Source: Melitaea cinxia
Taxonomy: Eukaryota; Arthropoda; Insecta; Lepidoptera; Nymphalidae
DNA length: 64,000 bases
Reading direction: 5' to 3'
Assembly (NCBI RefSeq): GCF_905220565.1
Contig: NC_059405.1
Span: forward strand, 13,222,081 to 13,286,080
Under the pieces are notes generated by a model that was not told the origin of the DNA, made no database searches, and saw nothing but the letters and a program-made list of their open reading frames with translations. Of the stretch, positions 23,956 to 35,735 are shown one piece after another. Positions within the stretch are counted from its first letter, which is position 1, and every line of letters begins with the position of its first letter. The position numbers and the translations under genes were made by a program.

Positions 23956-26900
23956 AACGTGTACACTTTAAAGTTTAGTATGTTGTTTATACATATTTAT
24001 TATTATTACAAGTCCAAATGTGTTGGTTTGAACAAGTTCTACATTTAGGTATTATTTAGATTCAGAATGAAAAATACACATCAAAAATGTTTTATTAAAC
24101 TTTATTTTCGTTAAGGTCGTACGTTACGTTAAAACTCATAGAATTTGATAAGTGCGAACGTGGGTAAAACCGCGATTGCCTTTTAAGTCGAGTTTTAACA
24201 ATAAAACAAATTAACATAGCTTCTAACACATTAAAATATACTCGAAGACCTTGTAAAATCTATAAAAAGGTAAACCTAAGCACGTCTGTTACATTTTGAA
24301 TAATTATAGTTGTCTGTTGATTTTTTTAACAATAATTTTTTTTATAATTTCGTATAACCAAAGAGGTAAAAGATCCCTATTACTAAGACTCAAAATGGGA
24401 CACCTTTGGAAGCGTAATAAAAAAAAATATTATATAATATTAACTACTTTTTTATTAGTTAAAAAAGTAAAATAAACTAAATAGTGCTTACTATAGCTTT
24501 ATTGAAACTGAAAAGTACTAAAAAGTTAAATAAAGTTACCTTCACTTCAGAACACAGCTTTTATCAAGAAGACCCTGAAAGGAGAAACAGTCAATCCTTT
24601 CAAATCAATATCTGTATAATATTATATTCACACAATTTTACATTTTATACTGCTGGAAGATCAACGTTCTCGCAATTTTTTCATTTTAACAATCCATCAA
24701 ACTTTATTTCTTGTCCAAAGCTTTAAATTTACAGCATGTAAAATGAATATAACTTAGTTTATGTCTGTTGCATTAGAATTAGGGCAAACGTACGTCAGCA
24801 CAAAGTGAGTGCACCGATATTCCCACGATCCGTTGATTATTCTGCGGTTCTCTTAGATTGATAATCTATACTGTACCATTATTCATTCTCATGCACGCTA
24901 TGATCAAGATTTTTATAACAGTTCGATTGTGATGACGAGGCGTTGGTGAAGTGTATAAAAAATCTTAACTTAAATTATACTAATTGTTTGTGTTAAACAC
25001 GCCAATCTCATAATAATGTATTCGTATATATTGTTCCTATAAGGTGTTCGACTTTTAACTGCGTTCCTTTGAAAGGGGGGTTTTATAGGTGACATAGACC
25101 ACGTTCCGCGTGAAAAAAATATTCTAGCCCATTTTTTAAATTTGAATTCGTTTAAATAGAAGCTACACATAGAACCCCTACTTGAAGAAAATAGGTGTCG
25201 AACATTCTGTATAACAGACATACATTTTAACTTAAAAAAATACTAATAATATGTATCCGACAAAAGGTGCGAACAATTAAATCCTATTAAACTTAAGAGC
25301 CATTTCACAAAAATCGGTAACAATCCGCGAAATTGTAATATTTTGACGTCGTTAATCTCAGTGTTGGATGCAATAATGTAATTTATATTCTTGAAATATA
25401 ATAGAGCAACCTTTGTTGTAGTCCATAGTCAGATCAGAATTTTGATTTATATTATGTGTATAAAATTATTAACCTTTTCATCAGCCTCCTCCCTGGGTAA
25501 ACGGTCGCAATGTATACTTTGAAGTCCTACTTTTCAATAACCTCTACGTTGAAACCATTTTAAAAATATATCATAATATGTGGAATATAATTTTGTTGTC
25601 CACTATCATAGATTTTTATTCCATTTGTATCTATTAAACGATAAAAAAAATTTAAAGTTACGAATATTTTCCAAATAAGTACAATTTTAAAAGCGATATT
25701 TCTCTTAGAAAACTAAGAAATTTTAACGAACTATCTTGATCAAAGTAAACTTATATCATTAAGGAATACAAAAAAAATAATTAAAAGATGTAATTATTTT
25801 TAATAAATTTTATATTAAATAATAAAAAGATAGTATATATTGCCACGCATCAAGCCCGGTAAATCAGTCGAGCGCTAGCGCTCTTAGAGGTAAGGTCCAC
25901 GCCAAATTCTGCGCAGCCGTCTCTTTCGCTCACACGCGCCAAGCGCCTGTTGTTATAGCGGATAAAACGCATTTGATACTTTCATAATAAAATATAAATA
26001 AAATAAACATATTACGAAAATGACTGTAAAATAATATAATGATAATTTCTGTAAACAAATGTATAATTTAATTTTCTTTTCTCACACTATCAATACAAAT
26101 AGGCATTTCAATCTGTTTGTCTTGTTATTTGTTAATTAATATGTTTGTCGGTGTCGATGTCATTAAATGCTTTTTTATTCATATCGTAAATATTAGATTC
26201 ATTCGTAAACTGAAAAAACTAAATCAATTAAAAAAAATTGTTTCATAAAATTGATTTTTTTAATTTTATTTTAAATTTATTGACTGTTGTTATATAACAT
26301 ACTTGAAATTTTTAACAAATTAATTATGTAAAAAACATTTTATACCATAGTTATAATTTTTATTATACATCAGAAAATGATCACGATGGTCTTTTGGTTG
26401 TCACACTATACGTACTAGCACAAAGATCGCGCGGCACGTACGACTCGCGCGATGCGACCAAATTTACCTAAACTTGCAGAGCGTAAAATTGTGAAATGGC
26501 TCTTAATATGTACCTGAAAAGCCTATGGGACTATGCGACATTTGGTCTCACACGTCCCCATGTTTTCAGCAATCAGTTGCGATTGAGACACGTCGGATAA
26601 TTGTTTGGTGCAGAACATAACGGTCTTGATGTAGGCCAAGCTTGCTTCCTTACCTCGGTCTATATCCTACTCGCCCGAGATACTTATGTATTACACATAT
26701 ATCTTTCTTGGCTGCAACTTCATTCGCAAGTAAATTTTTATATTATCATATATATTTTCCTGACAAAATAGAATAATTTTCCCCGTGCATGCAAATTTTT
26801 TCTTGATTTTATTTTTATACCCCATTCCTACTACCCTTAGCGTGGTGCTTTGTAACCTTAAGTCTTGCTTAAATAACACGCTATTCAATACTAAAAAAAT

Positions 26901-27058
26901 TCAATTCGAACCGGTAGCTATTGAGCAGGCGCGAATTAGACAATTAAATTCCAATGGCAATGTTAGTAGTTTGTACCTTACCCTTAAAAATAATACAGAA
27001 ACCGAGTGGGAAATAAACCTATACCTGTACCTGAATAAATATCCCTTTATCGTTACAG
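23956..27058. other. Unassigned stretch with two GC-rich patches
   Basis: No gene is supported. Two GC-rich patches stand out: 25855-25975, with the perfect palindrome GAGCGCTAGCGCTC at 25870-25883, and 26425-26460, with an inverted pair ATCGCGCG/CGCGCGAT. Neither has an exon-like frame with splice sites. Confidence 0.4.
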
Positions 27059-27087
27059 TGATGGCTTCGACGACAGTGTCCGTTTCG
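27059..27087 (+). CDS. Candidate 29-nt exon with ATG, consensus splice sites
   Basis: The sequence CCCTTTATCGTTACAG|TG-ATG followed by eight more codons (MASTTVSVS) and TTTCG|GTAAGTAA gives a good acceptor and a perfect donor around a CpG-bearing micro-exon. The donor falls after a complete codon (phase 0). A plus-strand exon 5.4 kb downstream (32527-32682) begins in phase 0, so the two can be joined into a 60-residue open frame. Whether they belong to one transcript is an inference. If the exon is internal, the true start lies upstream and is not visible. Confidence 0.35.
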
Positions 27088-27093
27088 GTAAGT

Positions 27094-29524
27094 AATTCTC
27101 AATTTATGTAACACTGTAATGTAGGCGTGGACGAGCCGCATAACTTCAACAAGACATCCGTGGTAATCGTTCCGCCGCGGGTAGTCAAGGAGAATATTTA
27201 AAATACTTTATTTATTTATTTACTCTAAAAAAAGAGTTTTTACTTAATTCAGAATAATTTTTGCAGGAGATAATAATTATATGTCTGTACTTATAAAAAT
27301 GTAACAGGTCCAATTCTGCAAATTTAAGATATTTCGACAATTTCAACATATCGCAATATTGTTTAGATAAGGGTTAAGGACTACAAAACAATTATTTAAT
27401 ACTTAATTAAAATCTAAGCCGTAGTTTTTTTTCTTGATAAGCGCATAAAGGCATACTTTATTATTTTTTTACGTACCTAGATCTTCTAAACTAGAAGAGT
27501 TTGACAGTTTTTACTTACTAAACTGAATACATATTAGCTTTCATGTAATAACAAACATAGGTTCAGACAGAGGAAACCACAGAGTTCGGCTACTTGAATT
27601 TCTTTTACAGATAATAAATATCTAAACGAGTCTGTCAATCGAAATTGATAAAGATATAGCGACAAAACAATAAATATGAAGTGACAGCTCTTAAACGTCA
27701 AAATCATTACATAATGGACGCCGGTTCGGAGGCTAGCGATGCGAAAATGCAGCTGTAGTTCAAGTTCGTTTCCTATTTAGATTATGGAAACTAGAAGAGA
27801 CTTCTTAAAAGTAAAACTATTTTTAATTTGCTAAAATATCGCAGATAATTTCGCCAAAGTCACGTACGATAGAGACGACATTAAAGAGCTTAGTCACAGA
27901 AAGCAAATCAGTTGCAATTTTACGTTAAATTATCTACAATTCCGCCATTTGTAACATATCTATCAAACCGGTGTTGAGCATTGTGACTAATTAGGTAAAC
28001 TCTAATCTGTGTTTAATAGAAGAAATCGCATCTGCCCAGTTGTGAAGTATTCACTGTATATTAAAATCTAGAATTCTAGAGTAATATATTGTTATTATTA
28101 ACAGGTATATAGCAATAAAAAATATAGGTAAGAGTAAATAATTTATTTGTCAACAAACTTTTACTATATTATAATATAAATTACGTAATTTACAGTCTTC
28201 CAAATCTAGCTAAAAAAATAATATTATTTACACAAATGTCAAAATAGTTATTCTAATACTAAAAATCCACTTTTTCTTTCAAGTCACTTCTCACATAACT
28301 TTATGTTGGTGACACAAAACAATGCTCATTGTAAGGCTTTTACACACGAGCACGGGAATGTTCGCAGTTATAATTTACGAGTTAAAAAATTACTTTACGA
28401 TACAAACAATAAACATGTTGTGTCGGTATTAATTAATTATTGCTCTTAAGAATTAAAAAATAAAATATGGTCAATGACCGGTCGAAGAATGTCCGTTTGA
28501 ACGATACAATAAAATATGAATTATTATTAATTGTTACGTGTAATGTTCGTTTCAAATTACGCGTCGTTATTTTAAAATTCTTTAAATCGTTTCAAGTGTT
28601 GACTTTATAACGGTATTAAATATACTAAAGTTTTTTTGTTAATTATTTATCAAGTGTCATTTCTACGTAGTGTTTTTAGGCGAGTAATTAAAAAAGAGTA
28701 AAAGTCTCGATGACACAAATCCGCTATATTTTAATTTATTATATGTTTTACTTAAATAAATTCAAAGGAGCAAAAAATTTCTAACGGAAAGAAATACTTT
28801 GTACAAGCAAAAAGTATCTAAATGCTTACATAAAAACACTATTATGTCTTAATTTTTTACGTTAGTACAAAAAATAATTAACAATATTTAATTTAAGTTT
28901 GCACATTTAATATTTTGAAAAAATGGTGATTCACTGAGATTTTCACATTCAAACAAAACTAAGTTTTTATTTTCATTTTATTCGATATCTCACGATTAAT
29001 AAAAGAAATCAATACAGACATGAAACAACAGACCTCACAGCTTAATATATGCATAGTTGGTAAAGGATCAATTATGATTTTCGCATACAATTGATTGTTC
29101 TATTTCTTACATAACAATAGGCACAGAGCATAAATCAGCCTCAAGCTAGAAAGCCAAATAGGCATGTGTATCAAACGAAAAACAAATGTTATGAACGCAC
29201 AATGCAATCGCAACATGATCTAAATCACATAGCAGTTTTATATACTCGTAAACAATACAAACATGCTGCTAACGTAAACTTAGTAACGCCACATAAAATA
29301 ATAGTTTCAGGGCCTGTTTCTAAATCGGATAAGCCGTTTCTGAGATTAGCATGCACAAATATATATATATATTTACATTTTTAAACTATTACATTATTAT
29401 ATGTATTAATATGGTGGGTAGTACAAACGATTTTATTCGTTAGGTTCCGTACTTTTAAAAATGAGTTAATATTTTCGGATACTACTCTTACGCTAGAAGT
29501 AAAAATTTCATACATATAATAATC
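27094..29524. other. Unassigned AT-rich stretch
   Basis: No repeat family or exon is recognised. Frames such as 29166-29384 lack any support. If the exons at 27059 and 32527 belong together, this is intron. Confidence 0.45.
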
Positions 29525-30205
29525 ACACCTCTTTCCCGTAGGGGTAGGCAGAGGCCACTTCTTTCCACTTGCTACGATCCTTACACACTTCTTTCGCTTC
29601 GTCCACTTTCATTATTCCCTTCATACATGCTCTTCGGTTTAGGGCACTCTTTACCTAGCCTTTTTTCAAGACGTCTTTTATTTGGTCTCGAAACGCACTC
29701 GCACTTCACACTCGCCTTATACACTTTTTTCGTCAGTCGTTCTTCACTCATTCTCTCGACATGGCCAAACCATCTGAGCATTCCTTTCTCAATTTTTGTC
29801 ACTACATCTTCTTTCAGACCACAACGTTTCCTTATCTCACTATTTCTTATCCTGTCACTCAGTTTAACTCCTATCATACGTCTTAACGCTCTCATCTCAA
29901 CTGCATTTATTCTGCTTTCATATTTCTTCTGCCATACCCAACGTTCACTTCCGTACATGAGTGTCGGAACCAACATTCCTCATGCACAGCCAAACGAGCC
30001 TTGTTAGACACCCTCCGACTGCTCACCAAGGAGTGCAAAGCTCCATTCACCCTGTTTCCTGCACTCTTTTTTGAATATCACTCTCACACTTTCCATCTCT
30101 TGTAAGCTTTGAACCCAGATACACAAACTCATTCATCTGTTCAATTTGTTCATCTCCAATCACGATATTGCAGTCTGTCACTGTGTCATCCTTGTAAACG
30201 CATAG
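29525..30205 (-). pseudogene. LINE reverse-transcriptase C-terminal fragment
   Basis: On the minus strand the region encodes the C-terminal part of a non-LTR retrotransposon polyprotein. A first segment reads NEFVYLGSKLTRDGK (about 30140-30100). After frameshifts comes MLVPTLMYGSERWVW, then INAVEMRALRRMIGVKLSDR and LRWFGHVERM (29976-29750). These are typical of the region after the RT palm in arthropod LINEs. The end, about 29525-29580, reads as 'aagtggaaagaagtggcctc'. At least two frameshifts separate the segments, and the 5' RT and endonuclease are missing. The clade is probably RTE-like, but I am not certain. Confidence 0.8.
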
Positions 30206-30936
30206 CGACAGATTAAAAAAATGAACTTTTTATGTTGTGTTATTAAATAATATTCTTATTAAATTAAAATAAATAACTTAATACTATTAATATTTAAAAA
30301 AAAAACCTAATGTTAATAAAGGTATAATTGATTTGAATTTATTACTATCATTTTTATTCACTCTATTTTTTTTAAACGACTGTGTCTGCTCAGGGTTGAA
30401 AGCCTCGCCAAATGAATAGTTTTGTATATCCCTATAATAGTATAACAAATATGAACATTGTTCGTCTGTCCGTTAATTGGACTCCATTTATAGCACAAAG
30501 TTAGCTAATGAAGTGGTTTTACGTTGGCTTGTAAGAGTACGAGAACAGAGACAAGCTTAATGAATAACGTAATAATTTAAGTTCGTTTACAATAACTACA
30601 AGTCCTAAAGTAACATAATTTATTACGACACAAACTTAGAAACTTTATTCTTTGATGCCAATACTCTCCTTAATTAAAATAGAAGAATTATAACGAGATC
30701 GAATTGATAGATGCTGAAATTGTCCTAAGGTTGAATAAGTCTCTATCTCCTCGTGTATTATTGAGTTGAAAGGGTGGAGTATAACTTGTTAAGCCGCTCC
30801 GCTATGGGTTAGTAGATGTATATTATGTCTTGTATTTTAATTAAAAACGTTACTTAAACTTTGACGACAAAATATGTGTATAAGACATATTGAATGATAT
30901 TTAATAAGGCCGCTATCATAGCTTATTTCAAATGCG
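30206..30936. other. Unassigned stretch
   Basis: It is AT-rich, with no repeat or gene recognised. Confidence 0.5.
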
Positions 30937-31335
30937 CGCGTTTTTCTGATATACGACATTTAATAGTAATATCGCTATAAACTCTTTTTCGCGAAAACTA
31001 GAAGCACTAGCGTCACGCAGTCACACTTCACACGCTACATGAACGACGCGTGTACGCTGCTTTGACGCTAAAACCTTGAAATACGTCTGCTTTAGAAACG
31101 CAATTAAGAGGATGATCTGAAGAAAATTCCGAAAAAGTTAGATTACTGACATATTAGCGTTTGTCAAGAGTGTGCGTTTTTCCGATGCACGGTATTAATG
31201 CGGTATATTGCGTAATAAACCGTTTTTTGTGGTGTGAAAACTAGCGCCACAGAGACACGCTTCTCACGCCACGAGAAAGACGCGTATCGCTGCGTTGACG
31301 CTGATAAAGTGCTGGAACGCGTACGTTCTAGAAAG
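30937..31335. repeat. Divergent direct duplication of a CpG-rich unit, spacing about 235 bp
   Basis: Two units share ordered words. The first (about 30937-31095) has GCGTTTTTCTGAT, GAAAACTAGAAGCACTAGCG, CACGCTACATGAACGACGCG and TTGACGCT. The second (about 31171-31330) has GCGTTTTTCCGAT, GAAAACTAGCGCCACAGAGA, CACGCCACGAGAAAGACGCG and TTGACGCT. Both are CpG-rich against an AT-rich background. No coding frame spans them. They are either an old tandem duplication or two copies of one repeat inserted side by side. Confidence 0.6.
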
Positions 31336-32005
31336 GCTAGTATTAAGACGAGTTGCAGAAATGTACTTTAAAGTTTTTTTTCTTATATAAATTAGTGGTT
31401 TTTATGCATGTGACATACGTATATATATACATTCTATACACTCTTACTGATTCATTTTTTTCACGACCTCTAAACCGTATGGTCTACGTTGCGGAAAACA
31501 ATAAAACTTCCTTTATAAAAATCGTTTCAAATACCTTAAAAATATTTTTAAATCTTGTAAACAAAACTAATTAAGGAACGTGTAAAGACGTATGCGTAAC
31601 TTTTAACACTAAACTTCTGTTCGAAATAAACTGACCCAAATTGTAATGCTTTATTAAGATAATCAGACAAGAAGGCAAATACTGCAACGAAATCACGGTA
31701 GTAAGATTAAATCAGCAGGAAAAACAACTTCTTTTCCTCAATGTTCTTTTAAGTTTTATTTTGTTGAAATTCATTAGCGGGATATAACGGTGAGCGTGCG
31801 GTAGTACGAGTTTGAAACATTAAAAAAAAATGTCAGAAAAGTAAGTAGGCATTGATTTATTACATACCGACTCCGGGAAAACGTTGGCTTAAACATCTCC
31901 TCATACTTCCCTCTTTGAAAATATTCGATATAACACTAGAATACAGAAATATTTAGAAAATAAATGTATGTAATATAAAATATATTCTACTAATCTACTA
32001 CTAGT
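31336..32005. other. Unassigned stretch
   Basis: Nothing recognisable lies between the duplicated CpG-rich units and the SINE at 32006. Confidence 0.5.
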
Positions 32006-32268
32006 AGCCGACTAGCCCATTGGCGCAGTTTTCAGTTGTCCTGCTTTCTGTTCCACGGGTTGTGGGTTTGATTCCCGCCTGAGTCTGGGTGTAATATTTG
32101 TATTTATATATCTATAAGTATTATTTCTATGTATATTTATCAACAAAACAATATCTTTACCTATAACAGTCGGCTGTTACTTATAACACAAGCATTAAGT
32201 TGCTTACCTTAGGAACAGACGACCGTGTGTGTGATGTTAAAAGGTATTTATTTAATTTAATATAAAAT
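32006..32268 (+). mobile_element. tRNA-derived SINE, family 2, plus-strand copy
   Basis: The head contains an A-box-like CCCATTGGCGCAGTTTTCAG (32016-32035) and a B-box-like GGGTTTGATTCCCGCC, resembling a tRNA gene. The body has 'tataacacaagcattaagttg', 'ccttaggaacagacgaccgt' and an AT-rich tail. A nearly identical copy, inverted, lies at 33263-33525. No clear target duplication was found for this copy. It is not a tRNA gene because the anticodon-stem part is degenerate and the RNA body continues for over 150 bases. Confidence 0.88.
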
Positions 32269-32526
32269 CTAAATAGTAATATATAATATACGAAGTGCCT
32301 TATTTTCTCTTATATTACCTGCCCCGCTGTACCATCAGATCAACACCAGAAGTAGACTGATAGAGATATTTTTAGAAACTTATTCTTTAGTTTAACTTTT
32401 ATTTGAAGTATTTCTTCGTATTCCTTTGTATAAGAAAAAATATTCCTCATTCTTACGAAATCGAAATTTTTTGCATATTTATATATGTGTATATCGTATA
32501 AACATACATTATATATCGTATTTCAG

Positions 32527-32682
32527 GTGTATTCGACCGCGCCTGCACTTGACCGGCAATGGCAAGCTCAATTATTGAACTTTCGCCGTGGCCTTCATAT
32601 CTCGTCCCAGTGGGCAACTGCCGCCGGCGCAGCTTTCACGCGTGCTATTGGTATTGTACTCGATCGGAATTGTGACAAATAG
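32527..32682 (+). CDS. Candidate terminal exon of an unrecognised gene
   Basis: A consensus acceptor TATCGTATTTCAG|GTG opens 51 codons ending at TAG (32682). AATAAA lies 12 bases after the stop (32694-32699), as in a compact insect 3' end. The exon is GC-rich and CpG-rich, unlike its flanks, with balanced residues (starting VYSTAPALDRQWQAQL, ending GIVLDRNCDK). The opposite strand has no comparable exon signals. The frame begins in phase 0, compatible with the donor at 27087. I do not recognise the protein. A retrocopied 3' exon is an alternative, but the intron-like acceptor argues for a spliced gene. Confidence 0.45.
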   Translation: MYSTAPALDRQWQAQLLNFRRGLHISSQWATAAGAAFTRAIGIVLDRNCDK

Positions 32683-32834
32683 ATCGTCGCTTTAATAAAA
32701 AAAAACATACATATAAATGATTGTGTTTTATTATAATTTAAAGAACTTCAAATTACATCAATACGAATAAGGTTATACATTTGTATCAAATAAATACGTC
32801 CACGTTGACAGATGTACTAGTATACCCTATATAC

Positions 32835-33255
32835 TGAGACAAGCTCACAACTGTAGCTCATGATTGAAGATGTACAAAGAGCCAATAGCAATGTAGGAAT
32901 TGAAATCAATCACACAAAGACCATGGCAATGCTTAGCGGCTATAAAAAACAAGTAAAAGTCAATGGGAATCCACTGGAATACACAGACAAATACATTTAT
33001 TTAGGAAATACAATTAACTTAAAAAAGAAAACAACGAATTGGAGATCGAGAGAAGAGTACAGCGAACATGGAACAAATACTGGAGTTTGTAAGCAATTTT
33101 CAAAAGTAACATGTCTATAGATTTGAAAACTAGGACAATAAATTCTAGCCCCTATCATGCTGGACATATGGATGTCAAACATGATAATTTACGTCAAAAG
33201 CCAAGCACAAAATCTCGAGCTGTCAGCGAGAAATGGAGAGAAGCGTGCTTGAGGT
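32835..33255 (+). pseudogene. RTE-type LINE reverse-transcriptase fragment, 5' part
   Basis: The frame MIEDVQRANSNVGIEINHTK followed by KYIYLGNTINLKKKT is typical of the RTE-clade reverse-transcriptase C-terminal region (VGLEMN..KTK, DKYIYLG). A frameshift near 33035 moves the continuation (ELEIERRVQRTWNKYWSL) to another frame, and a TAA follows. Motifs pick up again as RSVLEVKTLGKIRHIKIRAT across the SINE insertion. The 5' endonuclease and the catalytic RT core are absent. The element continues at 33533. Confidence 0.8.
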
Positions 33256-33262
33256 AAAAACA

Positions 33263-33525
33263 ATAATAAATAATAAATAAATATCTATACAATACACACA
33301 CGGTCGTCTGTTCCTAAAGTAAGCAACTTAATGCTTGTGTTATAGGTAACAGCCTGGACTGGTATATAGCTACATATATTTTTTTTTTTCGATAAACATA
33401 CTTATAAATAATACATATATAAATATATAAATAAATATTTATATTACACCCAGACTCGGGGTGGGAATCGAACCCACAACCCTCGGAGCAGAAAGCAGGG
33501 TCACTACAAACTGCGCCAACGGGCT
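33263..33525 (-). mobile_element. tRNA-derived SINE, family 2, nested in the LINE
   Basis: This is an inverted copy of 32006-32268. The tRNA-like head is at the right, with a B-box GGGAATCGAACCC near 33462-33474 and the A-box complement CTGCGCCAACGGGCT ending at 33525. It is flanked by 7-bp duplications AAAAACA (33256-33262 and 33526-33532). It interrupts the LINE open frame, and removing it with one duplication restores the LINE frame, so it inserted after the LINE. Confidence 0.88.
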
Positions 33526-33532
33526 AAAAACA

Positions 33533-33728
33533 CTAGGTAAGATCCGACATATAAAAATAAGAGCAACAACAAAAGTCTTTATCTTTAAGCTACGCACAAA
33601 TATTAAAATGGAGTTGGGCCGGCCACTTAGCGAGACTTAGAGACAAAAATTTGGACCTACAATACCACCATATGGAGAGGCCCTCAAGGAAAAAGGAGAG
33701 GATGAACCTCTATTCGTTGGGACGATTA
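33533..33728 (+). pseudogene. RTE-type LINE reverse-transcriptase fragment, 3' part
   Basis: It continues the LINE after the nested SINE. KIRHIKIRATTKV leads to KWSWAGHLARLRDKNLD, the WAGH.AR motif of RTE elements, then GPQGKRRG and RWDD before similarity ends near 33728. A TGA and a TAA lie in frame near the end, so the copy is dead. Confidence 0.78.
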
Positions 33729-34189
33729 ATGTACTTAACTAAAGTTGCTTCTGCTAGCATATATATATATATATTGTTATCCTCAGATATTCAATGCCCT
33801 TCGCTATTCGTCAAAAACATTTTAATAAACATAGCTTGGCTTTTTTTTGTTGTTACTCTACCTTATTTATTCAAGTCTTAGTTTGTAATCTATATTTATA
33901 AACTATTTCTTTCTATTGTATAACATTGATTTGTTTGGTTCTCCGACAATGTTGACATTAGACAAAAACAATTTAACACAGAATAAAACCTGTTTATGTC
34001 AAAAATATTTCTAATAATGAAACAAATATTTAAAATAAAACGATCCAACGCGAGCTCTTTCACAAAAGTTTATGCTTTACGCTACAGGTCATGTCGTGAT
34101 TATTTCATATTGAATTCAATAAACGTGATCACGCTCTGTATAAAGCGCGTCTCTCGTCCATCTGTCACTTGACTGTTATCATTTTATTC
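33729..34189. other. Unassigned AT-rich stretch
   Basis: A short TA run (33760-33776) is the only structure visible. Confidence 0.5.
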
Positions 34190-34332
34190 ATTAATAGCTT
34201 TTACCCGCGGCTTCGCTCGCATTGAAATTTTTAAATAATAAGTATAGTATGTTACTTCTAATACCTCCAAGAATATGTGTACAACGTTACATTATGATCG
34301 GTTAAGATGTTTTCGCGTGAAAGCGTAACAAA
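34190..34332. repeat. CCGCGGCTTCGCTCGC-type repeat fragment
   Basis: It begins 'agcttttacccgcggcttcg' and ends near 'gcgtgaaagcgtaacaaac'. The start is the reverse complement of the right end of the element at 40128-40541. Such 143-bp remnants are common in lepidopteran DNA. Confidence 0.6.
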
Positions 34333-34999
34333 CAAATTTAAATTCTCATTTATAATATTATATTAGGGATTAGGGAAATACTGGCTCAACCGAACTAGGA
34401 ACCGCTATATTCTTCGATTTTTTTAATTCTCTCGTATACATATTTTGTTCTAACATTAACGAACACAAAAAAAAATATGGCTGACATTTATTTCGCAACA
34501 AATAAACTTTTTTAAGACTAGACTGTTTACTAATAAAAGTTGTCATAGCGTACGGTACTCTATGATTGTTAGTCACAGTGTGGAGTTTTACAGCCTATTT
34601 ACAATAATCTGGATTTGAAACACACAAAGTAAAGTCTATAATATTAGAATAGAAAAATACAACTAAAACTTTAATTATATTCGCTAAGATTCAATTATTA
34701 CAGAACATTACATAATATTATACAACAAATTATTAAAAATATCACATACAATAATATCATCTCAGCTACCATTACGTAGAAAGCTAATTATGAGTTTAAT
34801 AATTACTTTCGCTTATTAATTTTATGATAATTTAGAGCATTAAAACCGAGTGCAAGAAAGTTGCATAAAAATACTATTAAATAATTATTTAAACAAACTC
34901 TATATAGTTAACACTGGACGTGTTTTGTGTTTTTATTTATTATAGTTTTTAAAGTTTTGTAGAATGATTGACCCACGCAACTTCACCTACTTCAGCTTT
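34333..34999. other. Unassigned AT-rich stretch
   Basis: No gene or repeat is recognised. Confidence 0.5.
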
Positions 35000-35015
35000 T
35001 ACGATTACTATACCT

Positions 35016-35238
35016 TTTTTTTCACGTGGGGAAAATCCATTATGGATACCCTCCAGCGCGGGTTCGGGCTCCAGAGGGTTATGTCAGACTCCTACTGACT
35101 AAAAACCACCACGTGTGCTCACACCACATCACGCCACCACCACGTGTGCTCACACCCCATCTAGCCCTACCCAGGCTGATGACTGCTCAGTCATCAGCCT
35201 GGGTGGGGCGAGATGGGGTCGCGCTAGCATTCGCCACC
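35016..35238 (-). mobile_element. Retroposed element with 16-bp target duplication and long hairpin
   Basis: Perfect 16-bp direct repeats TACGATTACTATACCT flank it (35000-35015 and 35239-35254). On the minus strand it ends in an A run (complement of the T run at about 35015-35021), as expected of an RNA copied by LINE machinery. Inside lie a 31-bp inverted repeat with a 2-base loop (35155-35185 and 35188-35218, two mismatches) and a 31-bp-period direct repeat of CCACCACGTGTGCTCACACC (35106-35125 and 35137-35156). The phrase 'tcagactcctactgactaaaaaccacc' resembles a common lepidopteran SINE-like repeat. Confidence 0.8.
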
Positions 35239-35254
35239 TACGATTACTATACCT

Positions 35255-35632
35255 CTCCCATGAATAACACCTAGATATATCTTGTACATGCTTCAAATTT
35301 TCATAGTAAAATGCCAGACAAAAACAATTTCTATAATCAGGGCCATTAGCTTCTCAAATTGGCTATTCCAACAATTAAAAGTAATCTTAGAACACCGAGT
35401 AGTAAAAAAACGCACGTTACAAAGTAAAAAATATATATATAATATATTGTGCATCTGAATTACAATTAATAATGTCGCTCATACATATAAAAACCACTCA
35501 AAAACCAACACTTTGCTTTTTAAATTTGCTTCATAAATAAACTTTCACAATAAACAAGCTATTTAACTTAAAAATATTCTCTTCTTTCAATCAGACCGGA
35601 TTCGAGATAAGCGAGTTCAAACAAACAAACTC
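35255..35632. other. Unassigned spacer
   Basis: The spacer is AT-rich, with no feature recognised. Confidence 0.5.
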
Positions 35633-35735
35633 TCAGTTATTATAATTATAGTGTTTAATATTAATACAATTTTGCAAATCATTAAACCGATATGACCTCT
35701 CGATGCTTTCGTTCAGCAGGCGGACGTCACGCCTA

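Noticed and set aside
32016..32085. tRNA-like sequences here and at 12490-12555, 13905-13975 and 33455-33525
   Set aside because: A- and B-box words are present, but the folds are degenerate and continue into SINE bodies with target duplications, so they are not tRNA genes.
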